Part shown: in pieces, positions 38,036-46,696 of the stretch | Layout: every line of letters begins with the position of its first letter | Position numbering within the stretch: position 1 is the stretch's first letter | Assembly (NCBI GenBank): GCA_964611335.1 | Contig: CAZSXR010000003.1 | Location: 372,001-436,000, forward strand | DNA: 64,000 nt | Reading direction: 5' to 3' | Source: BOG-1112 sp964611335 | GTDB lineage: Bacteria; Bdellovibrionota_B; Oligoflexia; Oligoflexales; Bog-1112 | Translations under genes and position numbers: made by a program | Notes under the pieces: model-generated | What the model was told of the DNA's origin: nothing | The model's database searches: none | Seen by the model: only the letters and a program-made list of their open reading frames with translations

Positions 38036-39170
38036 ACATTATGATGTGATCGTTGTTGGTGTTGGAGGAATGGGTTCAGCAGCAACTTTTCATCTTGCAA
38101 AACGTGGGTTGAAAGTTCTTGCTTTAGAACAATTCAACATTCCTCATAATTTGGGATCTTCGCACGGAATCACAAGAATCATTCGTCTTTGCTATTACGA
38201 AGATCCTTCTTACGTACCAATCTTGCAAAGATCTTTCGAACTTTGGCGCGAATTGCAAGTTCACGTTGACCAACGTCTTCTCTATGAAACGGGTTCTATA
38301 GATGCAGGTGCTGAAGGAACTTTGACTTTTGAAGGTTCTCTAAGTTCTTGCAAACTTCATGGATTGAAGCATGAAGTTCTTAATAGTCAAGAATTGAAAA
38401 AAAGATTTCCTGCGTATGAACTACCAAATGATATACGAGCTGTTTATCAGCAAGATGGAGGCTTTCTTCTTCCTGAGAAATGCATAGTAGCTCATGTTAT
38501 GGCAGCTCAGGCTTTTGGTGCTGATATTCGAGCGCGTGAAAGTGTAAAGTCATGGACACCAACTTCTCAAGGTGTGCGTGTAGAAAGTACACAAGGAACT
38601 TACGAAGCTGAGCAAATTGTGTTTACTGCAGGTGCCTGGATTGGTCAGTTGCTTCCGAAGATGGGTTCATTTACGAGAGTTGAGAGACAAGTTCTCGGTT
38701 GGTTTCAGCCGTTGGAACAGAAGATTTTCAAACCAGATCTGTTTCCTGTTTTCAATATGCAGGTTTCTGAAGGTCGTTATTATGGTTTGCCAGAATTTGA
38801 AGTGCCAGGCTTTAAGTTGGGACGTTATCATCATTTAGATCAGCAAATAAATCCTCAAGACTTAAATCCTTCCTGCAGTGAAGGTGATGAAAGTATATTG
38901 AGAACTTTTGTTGCGAAATACTTTCCAAAAGCCAATGGACCTACAATGGCACTCGCTCCTTGTATGTTTACGAATACTTTTGACGAACATTTTATCATCG
39001 ATGAAGACCCTGAACATTCACAAGTGCTTATTGTTTCTCCGTGTTCAGGACATGGATTTAAATTTTGCAGTGTTGTGGGAGAGATTACAGCAGATTTAGT
39101 TCAGAAACGCAGAACAGATTTGGATATTTCTCTTTTCCGCCTCAAGAAACAGCGAAAGTTTGGTTCTTAA
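38019..39170 (+). CDS. soxA: Monomeric sarcosine oxidase-type FAD amine oxidase
   Basis: 383 aa. Rossmann motif GVGGMGSAATFHLAKRG at residues ~13-29; GSSHGITRIIRLCYYED (residues ~49-65) and GHGFKFCSVVGEI near the C-terminus are diagnostic of the monomeric sarcosine oxidase/N-methyltryptophan oxidase family, where the FAD is covalently bound to a Cys such as the one in PCSGHG or in the KFC element. It oxidises sarcosine to glycine and formaldehyde with production of H2O2. Its ATG overlaps the end of the Rieske gene by 17 bases. It fits as the third step of betaine demethylation; another N-methyl amino acid is possible. Confidence 0.85.
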   Translation: MTQTVKHYDVIVVGVGGMGSAATFHLAKRGLKVLALEQFNIPHNLGSSHGITRIIRLCYYEDPSYVPILQRSFELWRELQVHVDQRLLYETGSIDAGAEGTLTFEGSLSSCKLHGLKHEVLNSQELKKRFPAYELPNDIRAVYQQDGGFLLPEKCIVAHVMAAQAFGADIRARESVKSWTPTSQGVRVESTQGTYEAEQIVFTAGAWIGQLLPKMGSFTRVERQVLGWFQPLEQKIFKPDLFPVFNMQVSEGRYYGLPEFEVPGFKLGRYHHLDQQINPQDLNPSCSEGDESILRTFVAKYFPKANGPTMALAPCMFTNTFDEHFIIDEDPEHSQVLIVSPCSGHGFKFCSVVGEITADLVQKRRTDLDISLFRLKKQRKFGS

Positions 39171-39171
39171 A

Positions 39172-41616
39172 ATGAAAACACACGCAGATATTATTATAGT
39201 TGGTTCTGGAATTGTAGGAGCCAGCGCAGCTTATTTTTTAGCAAAAAAAGGTTGGAAAAATATAGCTGTGATCGAACAGGGAAATCTCTTTAAAGCGGGA
39301 GGTTCCACTTCCCACGCACCAGGTCTTGTTTTTGAGATGAACAGTTCCAAGGCGATGTGCCAACTTGCCCGGTGGAGTGTGCAAACTTATAGAGAACTAG
39401 AGTTTGAGGATGAGCCTTGTTTTTATTCCGTTGGAAGTCTTGAAATCGCAACAACACCTGAACGTTTGCAGGATTTGAAAACGAAATACGGAAGAGCCTT
39501 ATCCTGGGGTTTGAATGCAGAACTCATAGATCCTGTGCAGACACGAGAACTTTTTCCTTTATTGAATATTGAAAAAGTACGGGGAGCTTTTTATGTTCCT
39601 GAAGACGGGATTGCAAAGGCCCTTCGTGTTGTTTCTGCAATGGCACGAGAAGTGAAAAATGTGTGTGAGTTCTACGGAAATACACGTGTGAGTGGCTTTC
39701 TCAAAGAACGAGGGCAGATCAAAGGAGTGCAAACGAGTTGCGGAAATGTATATTCTGACAAAGTTCTTATTTGTGGTGGTATTTGGGGACCTCAGTTGGG
39801 AGATTTATTAGGTATAAAAATTCCTTTGATCCCTGTTCAGCATCAGTATTTGAAAACATCTGCTCTTTTAGAATGGAAGGGGGAGACGCGAGAAGTTGCG
39901 TATCCCCTATTGCGTCATCAGGATCGTTCCATGTACTTCCGTCAGCATGCGGATTGCATAGGTATTGGAAGTTATAGTCACGAGCCTTTGCTTGTCGATG
40001 CACGTAATGTCCGTGCTCCAAGTGAAAAAAACGATCAACCTGCTTCTCTTCCCTTTACTCCGGAACACTTTCAAGATGCGTTTAAGTATGCTTGCGAAGT
40101 TTTGCCAAGTTTAAAATCTGTAGACTGGGGTGATCGCTTCAACGGAATGTTCTCTTTCACGCCCGACGGAAATCCTTTGCTTGGTGAAAGTTCTCAGCTT
40201 CGTGGATTATGGCTTGCAGAAGGTGTTTGGGTGACGCATGCGGCAGGTGTTGCCAAAGTTCTAAGCGAAATGGTTTCCAACGAATGCCCTAGCGTAGATT
40301 TGAGAGAACTGGATGTGAATAGGTTCTGGGACCATAGTTTCAGTCCTCAGTATGTTCGTTTAAGAGGCGCTCAACAGTACAGAGAGGTCTACGACATTAT
40401 ACATCCCCTCCAACAGATGGAGAATCCTAGGCCTTTGCGTACGAGTCCTTTCTATGCACGTATGAAGGAATTGGGAGCTGTATTTTTTGAATCAGCAGGT
40501 TGGGAACGACCTCAGTGGTTTGCATCGAATGAAAAACTGCCTAAAGAAGATTGGCCTTCTCGTTCAGGTTGGAATGCAAAGTACTGGTCTCCTATTATTG
40601 GTCAAGAACATAAAGCCTGTCGTGAAAAGGTAGCTTTGTTTGATTTGAGTGCATTTACAAAACTTGAAGTTAAAGGAAAAGATGCACTTTCGTGTTTGCA
40701 AAAACTATCGACCAATAATTTAGACCAGGATCTAGGAAAAGTTGTTTACACGAGTATGTTGAATGCAGCGGGTGGCATTATGTGTGATCTTACAATCACA
40801 CGTTGGGAAGAAGATCGCTTTTGGGTGATTACAGGTGGATCTGTAGGAAGACATGACAAAGCTTGGATACTTCAAAATATGTCTCCTGAGGCTACTGTAT
40901 CTGTGCAGGATATTACATCCACTTATTGCAGTTTAGGATTGTGGGGACCTCAAGCACGTAATCTTTTAGAAAACTTGTGTGAAGAGGATATCTCGAATGA
41001 AGGATTTCCATTTTACACAGCTAAAAATATTTATGTTGGTTCTATTCCCTGTGTAGCTTTGAGGCTTTCCTATGCGGGAGAGTTGGGTTGGGAGCTTTAT
41101 ACTCCGACGGAGTACGGATTGACTTTGTGGGATGAGCTTTGGAGGGTGGGTTCTCGATACGGACTTATTGCTGCGGGTGGTGGAGCTTTTGATTCTCTGC
41201 GTATGGAAAAAGGATATAGACTGTGGGGGGCAGACATCCATTCGGAATACAATCCTTTGGAAGCTGGTTTAGGCTTTGCTGTGAAGTTCTCGAAAGGAGA
41301 TTTTTTAGGGAAAACTAAACTGGAAGAGATGAAACAGAAAGGTCTTGAGAAAAAACTGTGCTGTCTTGTTTTAGAAAATTCCGAATGTGTTTTGTTAGGA
41401 AAAGAACCTGTTCTGTATAAGGGAAAAGCTGTCGCTTATGTCACGAGTGCAAATTATGGATATACGCTTTCTAAAAGTATAGCCTATGCGTATTTGCCAT
41501 TAGATTTGGGTGTTGTGGGGACTGAGCTTGAAGTTCTCTATTTGGGAGAGCTTTATAAAGCAAGAGTTGTAGTAGAGCCTTTGTACGATCCTAAGAGTGA
41601 GCGTTTGAAGGCCTAA
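39172..41616 (+). CDS. Dimethylglycine/sarcosine dehydrogenase-type flavoprotein with GcvT-like domain
   Basis: 814 aa. N-terminal FAD domain: IIIVGSGIVGASAAYFLAKKG (first 25 residues, described by position), then GGSTSHAPGLVFEMNSS, the segment holding the covalent flavin histidine in this family (His in TSHAPG). The C-terminal half is aminomethyltransferase-like (GcvT), including KVALFDLSAFTKLEV and LRLSYAGELGWELY. It demethylates dimethylglycine to sarcosine, with the GcvT part accepting the one-carbon unit on tetrahydrofolate. The start follows the sarcosine oxidase stop directly; the ribosome site is weak, so translation is probably coupled. Whether sarcosine is also used cannot be decided from sequence. 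Confidence 0.85.
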   Translation: MKTHADIIIVGSGIVGASAAYFLAKKGWKNIAVIEQGNLFKAGGSTSHAPGLVFEMNSSKAMCQLARWSVQTYRELEFEDEPCFYSVGSLEIATTPERLQDLKTKYGRALSWGLNAELIDPVQTRELFPLLNIEKVRGAFYVPEDGIAKALRVVSAMAREVKNVCEFYGNTRVSGFLKERGQIKGVQTSCGNVYSDKVLICGGIWGPQLGDLLGIKIPLIPVQHQYLKTSALLEWKGETREVAYPLLRHQDRSMYFRQHADCIGIGSYSHEPLLVDARNVRAPSEKNDQPASLPFTPEHFQDAFKYACEVLPSLKSVDWGDRFNGMFSFTPDGNPLLGESSQLRGLWLAEGVWVTHAAGVAKVLSEMVSNECPSVDLRELDVNRFWDHSFSPQYVRLRGAQQYREVYDIIHPLQQMENPRPLRTSPFYARMKELGAVFFESAGWERPQWFASNEKLPKEDWPSRSGWNAKYWSPIIGQEHKACREKVALFDLSAFTKLEVKGKDALSCLQKLSTNNLDQDLGKVVYTSMLNAAGGIMCDLTITRWEEDRFWVITGGSVGRHDKAWILQNMSPEATVSVQDITSTYCSLGLWGPQARNLLENLCEEDISNEGFPFYTAKNIYVGSIPCVALRLSYAGELGWELYTPTEYGLTLWDELWRVGSRYGLIAAGGGAFDSLRMEKGYRLWGADIHSEYNPLEAGLGFAVKFSKGDFLGKTKLEEMKQKGLEKKLCCLVLENSECVLLGKEPVLYKGKAVAYVTSANYGYTLSKSIAYAYLPLDLGVVGTELEVLYLGELYKARVVVEPLYDPKSERLKA

Positions 41617-41625
41617 GGGAGAAAT

Positions 41626-41768
41626 ATGGGGGAAAAGAAATTTTTGATTTCATCATAGTGGGTGGTGGATTTGTAGGCTGTGTGCATGCGAATCGATTGA
41701 GCACTCATGAAGACAGGAACACTAAGCACATTCCCTTCTTAAAACCTCTACCGCTGAGCCATGTGTGA
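41626..41768 (+). pseudogene. Truncated choline dehydrogenase (GMC oxidoreductase) 5' stub
   Basis: After the dehydrogenase gene, and with an AGGGAGA ribosome site and ATG at 41626, the sequence reads FDFIIVGGGFVGCVHANRLST, the FAD-binding N-terminus of GMC oxidoreductases such as choline dehydrogenase BetA. The ATG is out of frame by one base in a GGGGG run, and the coding similarity ends after about 30 residues, merging into a degenerate copy of the 104-bp repeat. A full enzyme would be over 500 aa, so this is a stub. It makes sense as a fourth gene of the cluster, oxidising choline to betaine. Confidence 0.6.
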
Positions 41769-41812
41769 AGATCAACTTTTGTCCAAACCACACCTTCGCA
41801 GCATCCTCCAGA
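41755..41812 (+). repeat. Degenerate copy of the 104-bp interspersed repeat
   Basis: The stretch GTGTGAAGATCAACTTTTGT and the following ACACCTTCGCAGCATCCTCCA align with the inner and right parts of the 104-bp consensus at about three quarters identity. It follows directly after the point where the choline-dehydrogenase-like similarity stops. Confidence 0.5.
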
Positions 41813-42141
41813 GTTCTTTGTTTTTCTTAAATATGCCTACATCTATTCCCGACACACAGCGTCTTCCATGAAATTCATCGGGTTGCCCCTATCTTATTTT
41901 GGCCCTGATGGGAAGATAAGAACTTTAAGAGCAAATAGCAAAGGTCTCGATGGATAAGGAAGGGGAATTCATGAGCCGAGTTGAAAGCTATTATCATGAT
42001 AAAATCCAAAAAATCTACCCTCTCAAAAGCCTATTCTTCTAATATTAAAGTATTTTATATACACAAATGTCAAACTGCTTTCTTTTGAGAAAGTTCCAGA
42101 GTATAGACTATGAATTCAATTAAAATATACGAGGTATTTCT
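41813..42141. other. Intergenic region, nothing identified
   Basis: About 330 bases. No frame with a ribosome site or recognisable similarity was found apart from the ribosome site GAGG eight bases before the protease gene start. Confidence 0.25.
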
Positions 42142-43611
42142 ATGAAAATTAAAGAATTTTATAACTTACTTTCCATTTTATTAGGACTGTTTCCTGCACT
42201 TGCCATAGGTAAACCTTATGATCCTAATCTGTTATCTGCTTTCATTGAAAATGGGAAAAGATTTGACCAAGTCATTTCTATTAAAATAGAGTTTGGCAAT
42301 TATGGAGAAGGAGTCTGCTCAGGTGTCAGAGCAAGAACCCCAAAAGGTAAACTTGTGATTCTTACTGCTGCTCATTGCCTGCAAACAACGAGCAAGACTG
42401 GACAAACGCTTCGACCTTCATCGATGGTAGCTGCTAATATTAAAGTTACGCATTATTTCGAACATCCTTACTTTCAAATCGCTCCTCAATATGATCTTGC
42501 AGTTTTGTTAGTACCCGACAGAAATTCAGGAGAAGCTTTGAACTTTTATCAAGGAAGTCCAGAGAATCTTCTGAATGAAAAACTTGCTCATGTGGGCTAC
42601 ACTAGGAACTCGGAAAGAGCATTAATTAAACAAGCCTTTGAAATATTTCCTAATCGAGTTACCCAAACTCTTATCGAGCAGTCGCCTTTTCAAAACAAAG
42701 TTCTTCTAGGAGAGGCCGTCTATGGAGATTCAGGTGGACCTCTTCTCTTGAAAAATGCTAGCGGAGACTACGAGATAGCTGCTCTATTTTCGTTTATTTT
42801 GGCTTCTACTCACTCACGCAACATAAACCAATGGGTGCTCATCACACCAGATTTTATCAGACTTCTTGATTCTTTTTTAGAACAAGGTCCCATCGTTGAA
42901 ACAAAAAATCTTATCAATGAAACGGGAAGAGTTCGTCAGCTCTGGATGAGTATAAAAGAGAATCCTGATGACTGTGATCAAGTGGAAGAAATATTAAGAT
43001 CTTCTGCAGAGAGTCAGTTTTATTTCGGTCTCGCAGCTGAGGATACAGGACAGGCTGCAGCTGCAATGGAGTACTTCCAAAAATCAGCAAGTCAAGATTA
43101 TGCTCTTGCAAATCTTGCAATAGGAGATCGACTCTTATCATCCTCTCCTCAACAAGCTGTAAAGTTTCTTGAAAAAGCTGCAGATCAGAATGTTCCCGAA
43201 GCTTTCCTACAACTAGCTAAGTGTTATTATTTGGGCGTAGGTTACAAGAAAAACCCGAACAAAGCGGTGACATTTTATCAGAAAGCTCTAGAGCAAGGCC
43301 CTTATCTTTCCGAAATCGTAAATGAGCTTATTCAAGTTTCTTTTGAACTAGCACAATTGTATTACAATAGAGGCCGTTTTCCCGCAGATTTTCTTTCCGC
43401 TGCTCAGTATTTTGAAATAGCAGGAAATCTTGGGGATGCTGATGCCATCCAAAATTTATCCATAGTCTATTTCGATCTTTCTCAAAAATACTCTAATCTT
43501 GATACAAAAAACGAGCGATTGTACTTGCAGAAAGCAGCTCAATATGGACATAAAAAAGCAACTCGCCTGCTTCAACCTAACACTACCTTGAAAACTATTG
43601 GAGTCGAGTAA
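42142..43611 (+). CDS. Secreted trypsin-like serine protease with SEL1/TPR-like C-terminal repeats
   Basis: 489 aa. Signal peptide ends about residue 23 (ALAIGKP). The catalytic triad is seen as His78 (TAAHC), Asp118 (QYDLAVL) and Ser197 (YGDSGGPLL), with the chymotrypsin-like fold between. From about residue 295 to 470 several SEL1-like repeats follow (AMEYFQKSASQDYALANLAIG, AVKFLEKAADQNVPEAFLQLAKC, described by position). SEL1 repeats mediate protein-protein contacts, so this is probably a protease with a built-in docking module. GAGG lies 8 bases before the ATG. The fusion is uncommon but each half is clear. Confidence 0.75.
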   Translation: MKIKEFYNLLSILLGLFPALAIGKPYDPNLLSAFIENGKRFDQVISIKIEFGNYGEGVCSGVRARTPKGKLVILTAAHCLQTTSKTGQTLRPSSMVAANIKVTHYFEHPYFQIAPQYDLAVLLVPDRNSGEALNFYQGSPENLLNEKLAHVGYTRNSERALIKQAFEIFPNRVTQTLIEQSPFQNKVLLGEAVYGDSGGPLLLKNASGDYEIAALFSFILASTHSRNINQWVLITPDFIRLLDSFLEQGPIVETKNLINETGRVRQLWMSIKENPDDCDQVEEILRSSAESQFYFGLAAEDTGQAAAAMEYFQKSASQDYALANLAIGDRLLSSSPQQAVKFLEKAADQNVPEAFLQLAKCYYLGVGYKKNPNKAVTFYQKALEQGPYLSEIVNELIQVSFELAQLYYNRGRFPADFLSAAQYFEIAGNLGDADAIQNLSIVYFDLSQKYSNLDTKNERLYLQKAAQYGHKKATRLLQPNTTLKTIGVE

Positions 43612-43753
43612 AAAATGATCTTCAGAAGAAGTTTAGGATAATGCAAGAGTATCTTTTGAAGGCTTGTGTGGAATACTTTAATTTTATAAAAGGAAAAGTT
43701 ATTTTTTCCAAATACCCTTCAAGAAGATTCCGCATTGAATCTTCAATTATTTC

Positions 43754-43952
43754 ACGAATCGAAAAGGATTATTATCGAAAAAATCCGAGAAGACTTCTTC
43801 CATAATTTGATTGTGGAACTTGCGAAGCTTGTGGAGCTTTCAAATTTGGGAGGGGATGAATCGGAAAAAAATTGCTAGGGAGGAGTTCATTCTCCTTCCT
43901 AGCAAGCACGAGCGAGAACGCGAAACGCTTCGAGCGAGTTCAATTTTGATTT
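43754..43952 (+). repeat. 0.2-kb dispersed duplicate, copy 2
   Basis: Longer copy of the repeat at 35716-35897. It has the 18 extra bases and a shorter poly-A (7). An ATG at 43641 with AGGA ahead opens a 54-codon frame (MQEYLLKACVEYFNFIKG) that ends in TAA inside the repeat in another phase, and the coding frame of the repeat (EKIREDFFHNLIVEL) continues to an early stop. This copy, too, is broken. The surrounding 43612-44077 holds nothing else I can identify. Confidence 0.65.
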
Positions 43953-44077
43953 TTGACGATCTTAAATTTCAATAGCTCAAAATAAAAAACAAAACATAAA
44001 ATATTTTTTAAAAGCATAAATCAAAAAAATAATCTCTGTGAAGTCGATCACGATTTTCACAGTCAGGCGTCTCTTTT

Positions 44078-45480
44078 TCAATGGGTAGAACTAAGCTCAA
44101 CATCCAAATCATTGATTTGATCTCTGTAAAGATCCAAACTATCTTTAACTGCAGTTAGTTTTGCAAAGAAATCTACAGTAGATTGATTAAAAGGACATGA
44201 GTCTGCTAGTTGAAAAGAGCTTGCACCAATGGCATCTGTCGTAATTCCTCCAACTAGAAATCCTACTGCTGCTCCTAAGCTTCCAAATTTTTTAATAAAT
44301 CCTGGAGCCATTTTTACTTCAGGAAGGTCTTTTACTAAACTTTCAGGTCGTTCTTTGGGTTGTGCGCGATACAATATTATCTTATTCAATAACAATCCAA
44401 TTCTCGCCCGTAAGGTAGGACTATAGCTTGTTTCAGTAGGACGAAACATGGAATCAATATGAGAGTTATTAACTCCCCTTTGCTTCAATTCAGACTTTAA
44501 AGAGCTCATCATCTTAGAGTTTGGTACGTAGTGTCCGCTATGATTTGTTAAGCCGAGTATTTTTCCATCAGCTCTTAAAGTTCCGCTGAAAGCCGTTGCA
44601 ACAGGATTTCCTGCTAAAAAGGAGGAATGCTGAAATATGAATTCATGTTTTTGTGAAATAAATATATTTCCTGCAGAGTCCATAACTCCTATGATTCCAG
44701 CTTCTCCAGCTGAGTTTGTATTTAGTTTAACAGGATCTCCAGCTTTGTGAGAAATAGGCTGATTTGTGTCTGTTTTATTCCAAACCTTTCCCTCGTATTT
44801 CCAATAAAGTGTGCCATCGGTGTGAACTGTCACTTCATAAGACTGCCGGTCGAATTGATCAAATGTAGATTTGCTTCCACCATCTTTCAAATATTGAACG
44901 CTAAATTTTTTATTAGCAGTACCAGGACTTACTTTTTTGGGTTCGTTTCCTTCGAGAATATAGCTTTGATCTTTGTAAGTTCCTGCTTTCGACATGGAAT
45001 AAGTAGGATATTTTCCTGAGCTATCAAACGGTGAATCATAACTGAAAGCAAATTTTCCTGCAATAAAAGCTCCAATAATTGCTGCAGACCCAAGAGAAAC
45101 TAAAGTTATTGCTTCTGCATTATCATAAATCCAATTGTTGTTTGCTGAAGGATAATTACTAATTGGAGCCGAGGTGACATTTTGTGAAGTCAAAATACTA
45201 TTGAAAACTCCATCATCAACATCTTCCTAAAGCATTTCACAGAGGACGCCAGAATCTATGTTTCCTAGATTTTGAATAAGGGTGAGTGTTTTTTGATATG
45301 CTTTGAGATCTTCTGAACTACAAGAACTATTTAAGTGAGTGTTGTAAGCATATATTAAGTCCTTTAACTTAAGCGCTGTTTTACAGATCTCATTTTTTTT
45401 ATCTGTAATGTTACGAATGAGTTGATCTGCGCTTGGTGGTATCTGAGTTTTATAAAATAATTTTTGTAAATTCTTTTTAT
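44078..45480 (-). pseudogene. Large toxin/effector-like gene interrupted by an amber stop
   Basis: The open 371-codon frame (44078-45193) starts with TTG and has no good ribosome site. Upstream, the same frame is open back to about 45480 except for one TAG at 45227-45229, and the upstream piece contains ADQLIRNITDKKNEIC and LKAYQKTLTLIQNL. This is most simply one longer gene with a nonsense mutation; its true start was not found. The 371-aa part has one hydrophobic segment (ITLVSLGSAAIIGAFIAG), HEFIFQHSSFLAGNPVATAFSG and NHSGHYVPNS (residues ~188-238). HSSF...PV...SGHY.P elements occur in putative polymorphic toxins and injected effectors, which I infer from memory and cannot test here. Another hydrophobic patch (GAAVGFLVGGITTDAIG) lies near the C-terminus. 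Confidence 0.45.
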
Positions 45481-45707
45481 AGTATCAAAATTTCAAGGCT
45501 TGAAAGTCTCATATCAATTTTAGTTTTTTTTGAAAACATGCGTCAAATATTTCCTTTCTTTATTTTTTTAGTCTGCGGTGTTGATTTTGCCTGCTTAGGC
45601 CCCTTCTCAGCTGCAGACGGACATGTTTGGCTCTCCTCCGCTTATAGTGGCATCATAATTGCTCATGTATAAGTCCTTTCGACATTAATCCCGGAGCTGT
45701 CCGAAAC

Positions 45708-45944
45708 ATGAGCACAAAAACCCATCTTGAAAACTTCCTTTTTCTACCTGAACTAAAATTGATTCGCATAAAAAAAATCTACGATCTCATTGATGGCAGA
45801 CGCCTAAAATCTCTCGACGTTGTCTTTGAAATATAATGGCAGAGAGAGCGTTAAAAAAGTCACAATGGACCTGTCGACAACCTACAAAAGTACAATCAAA
45901 AAAACTTTCCGAATGCAAATACGTCAAAAAATCACAGAATGCTA
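45708..45944 (+). pseudogene. ISL3-family transposase remnant
   Basis: The 5' part reads MSTKTHLENFLFLPELKL followed by IYDLIDGRRLKSLDVVFEI and a TAA, similar to the N-terminal part of ISL3 transposases. After the stop, another frame gives SVKKVTMDLSTTYKSTIKKTF, which corresponds to the DDE-domain V-x-x-V-T-x-D-x-(S/T)-x-x-Y element. A large internal part is missing. There is no intact gene or inverted repeat I can point to. Confidence 0.45.
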
Positions 45945-46007
45945 ATACACTACCTAATTTTTTGGATTATACTGTTTAAAGGCTTAACGAAAACTCTGAT
46001 TTATTCA

Positions 46008-46214
46008 TCAAATCCAAAAGTGAAAGGAACTTCAGCTGATGTGAGAGCTAAAGCAGGAACAGTTGCAGGACTTGCTACTATGATCGTAGGCGGTGTGTTT
46101 GCAGCTGCAGGAGGTTCCATGAACCTTGCCGATGGCACAGACAGCAACCCTGCTTCAGACTATCTCACAACTATGGGCAACATCTACAACGGACTTGTTG
46201 CTCAACCGCAATAA
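46008..46214 (+). pseudogene. C-terminal fragment of a Gly/Ala-rich membrane or effector protein
   Basis: A frame without its own start encodes SNPKVKGTSADVRAKAGTVA followed by a hydrophobic glycine-rich segment (ATMIVGGVFAAAGGSM) and a polar tail ending GLVAQPQ. The GVFAAAGG type of helix resembles the hydrophobic segments of the toxin-like gene at 44078-45480, suggesting related debris. No ribosome site is seen. It borders the ISL3 remnant on one side and the recombinase fragment on the other. Confidence 0.3.
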
Positions 46215-46227
46215 CCCACCAGGCTCC

Positions 46228-46368
46228 TTTTTGAATACAGAGAGACCCGATTGCATCGGGTTATCGCTAAGACAAATTGCAAAGAATCTGCGTGCGATGG
46301 GAATCCCTACGAAGTGTGATGGGAAGAAGTGGCATCCTGAAATGGTGAAAAGAGTACTGACGCTTTAA
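46228..46368 (+). pseudogene. C-terminal fragment of a large serine recombinase/resolvase
   Basis: The frame reads GLSLRQIAKNLRAMGIPTKC followed by DGKKWHPEMVKRVLTL, the G-x-S-x-x-x-I-A-x-x-L-N-x-x-G-I-x-T...W...V motif of the recombinase domain in site-specific serine recombinases. Only about 45 residues remain, with no catalytic domain. A perfect hairpin ACCCGAT-TGC-ATCGGGT lies at about 46248-46264, inside the 5' end of the fragment. It marks former integrase-mediated mobility. Confidence 0.45.
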
Positions 46369-46404
46369 ATCTTGAAAGAAGCTGTTTTGCCACACTCATT
46401 TTAA

Positions 46405-46686
46405 TCAGAGTAAATCCTTTGCAATATGGTCGAGATCGTCATCGTCATGAATAATAAGAACATCATCAATGTTTGAGAGATCATTTGCGTTTATTCCTAG
46501 GACATCAGCCCATTTTTTTCTAAAAAATAAAGCTGCTATCAGAACTATCGAAAGTGTTGAAGGAATAAACTTTATATAAGGTAAGTCAATTTTATACCCA
46601 AGATATAGAGAATATATAACAAGAGAAAAAAATATAAATCCCTTAATTTTAGACCAGATTGTAGTCTCCATTTTACTATTTCCCAT
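46405..46686 (-). CDS. Small membrane protein
   Basis: 93 aa. Start at 46686 (MGNSKMETT), with AAAGGGAAAGC just upstream; the longer frame offers no better site. Two adjacent hydrophobic segments (GFIFFSLVIYSLYLGYK and FIPSTLSIVLIAALFF) form a helical hairpin, followed by a soluble tail with an acidic run (IIHDDDDLDHIAKD). The gene begins 11 bases after the LD-carboxypeptidase stop and probably shares its message. I do not recognise a family. Confidence 0.55.
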   Translation of the reverse strand: MGNSKMETTIWSKIKGFIFFSLVIYSLYLGYKIDLPYIKFIPSTLSIVLIAALFFRKKWADVLGINANDLSNIDDVLIIHDDDDLDHIAKDLL

Positions 46687-46696
46687 GCTTTCCCTT

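Noticed and set aside
46248..46264. Perfect hairpin as a terminator
   Set aside because: The ACCCGAT/ATCGGGT stem lies inside a recombinase fragment and is not followed by a T run.
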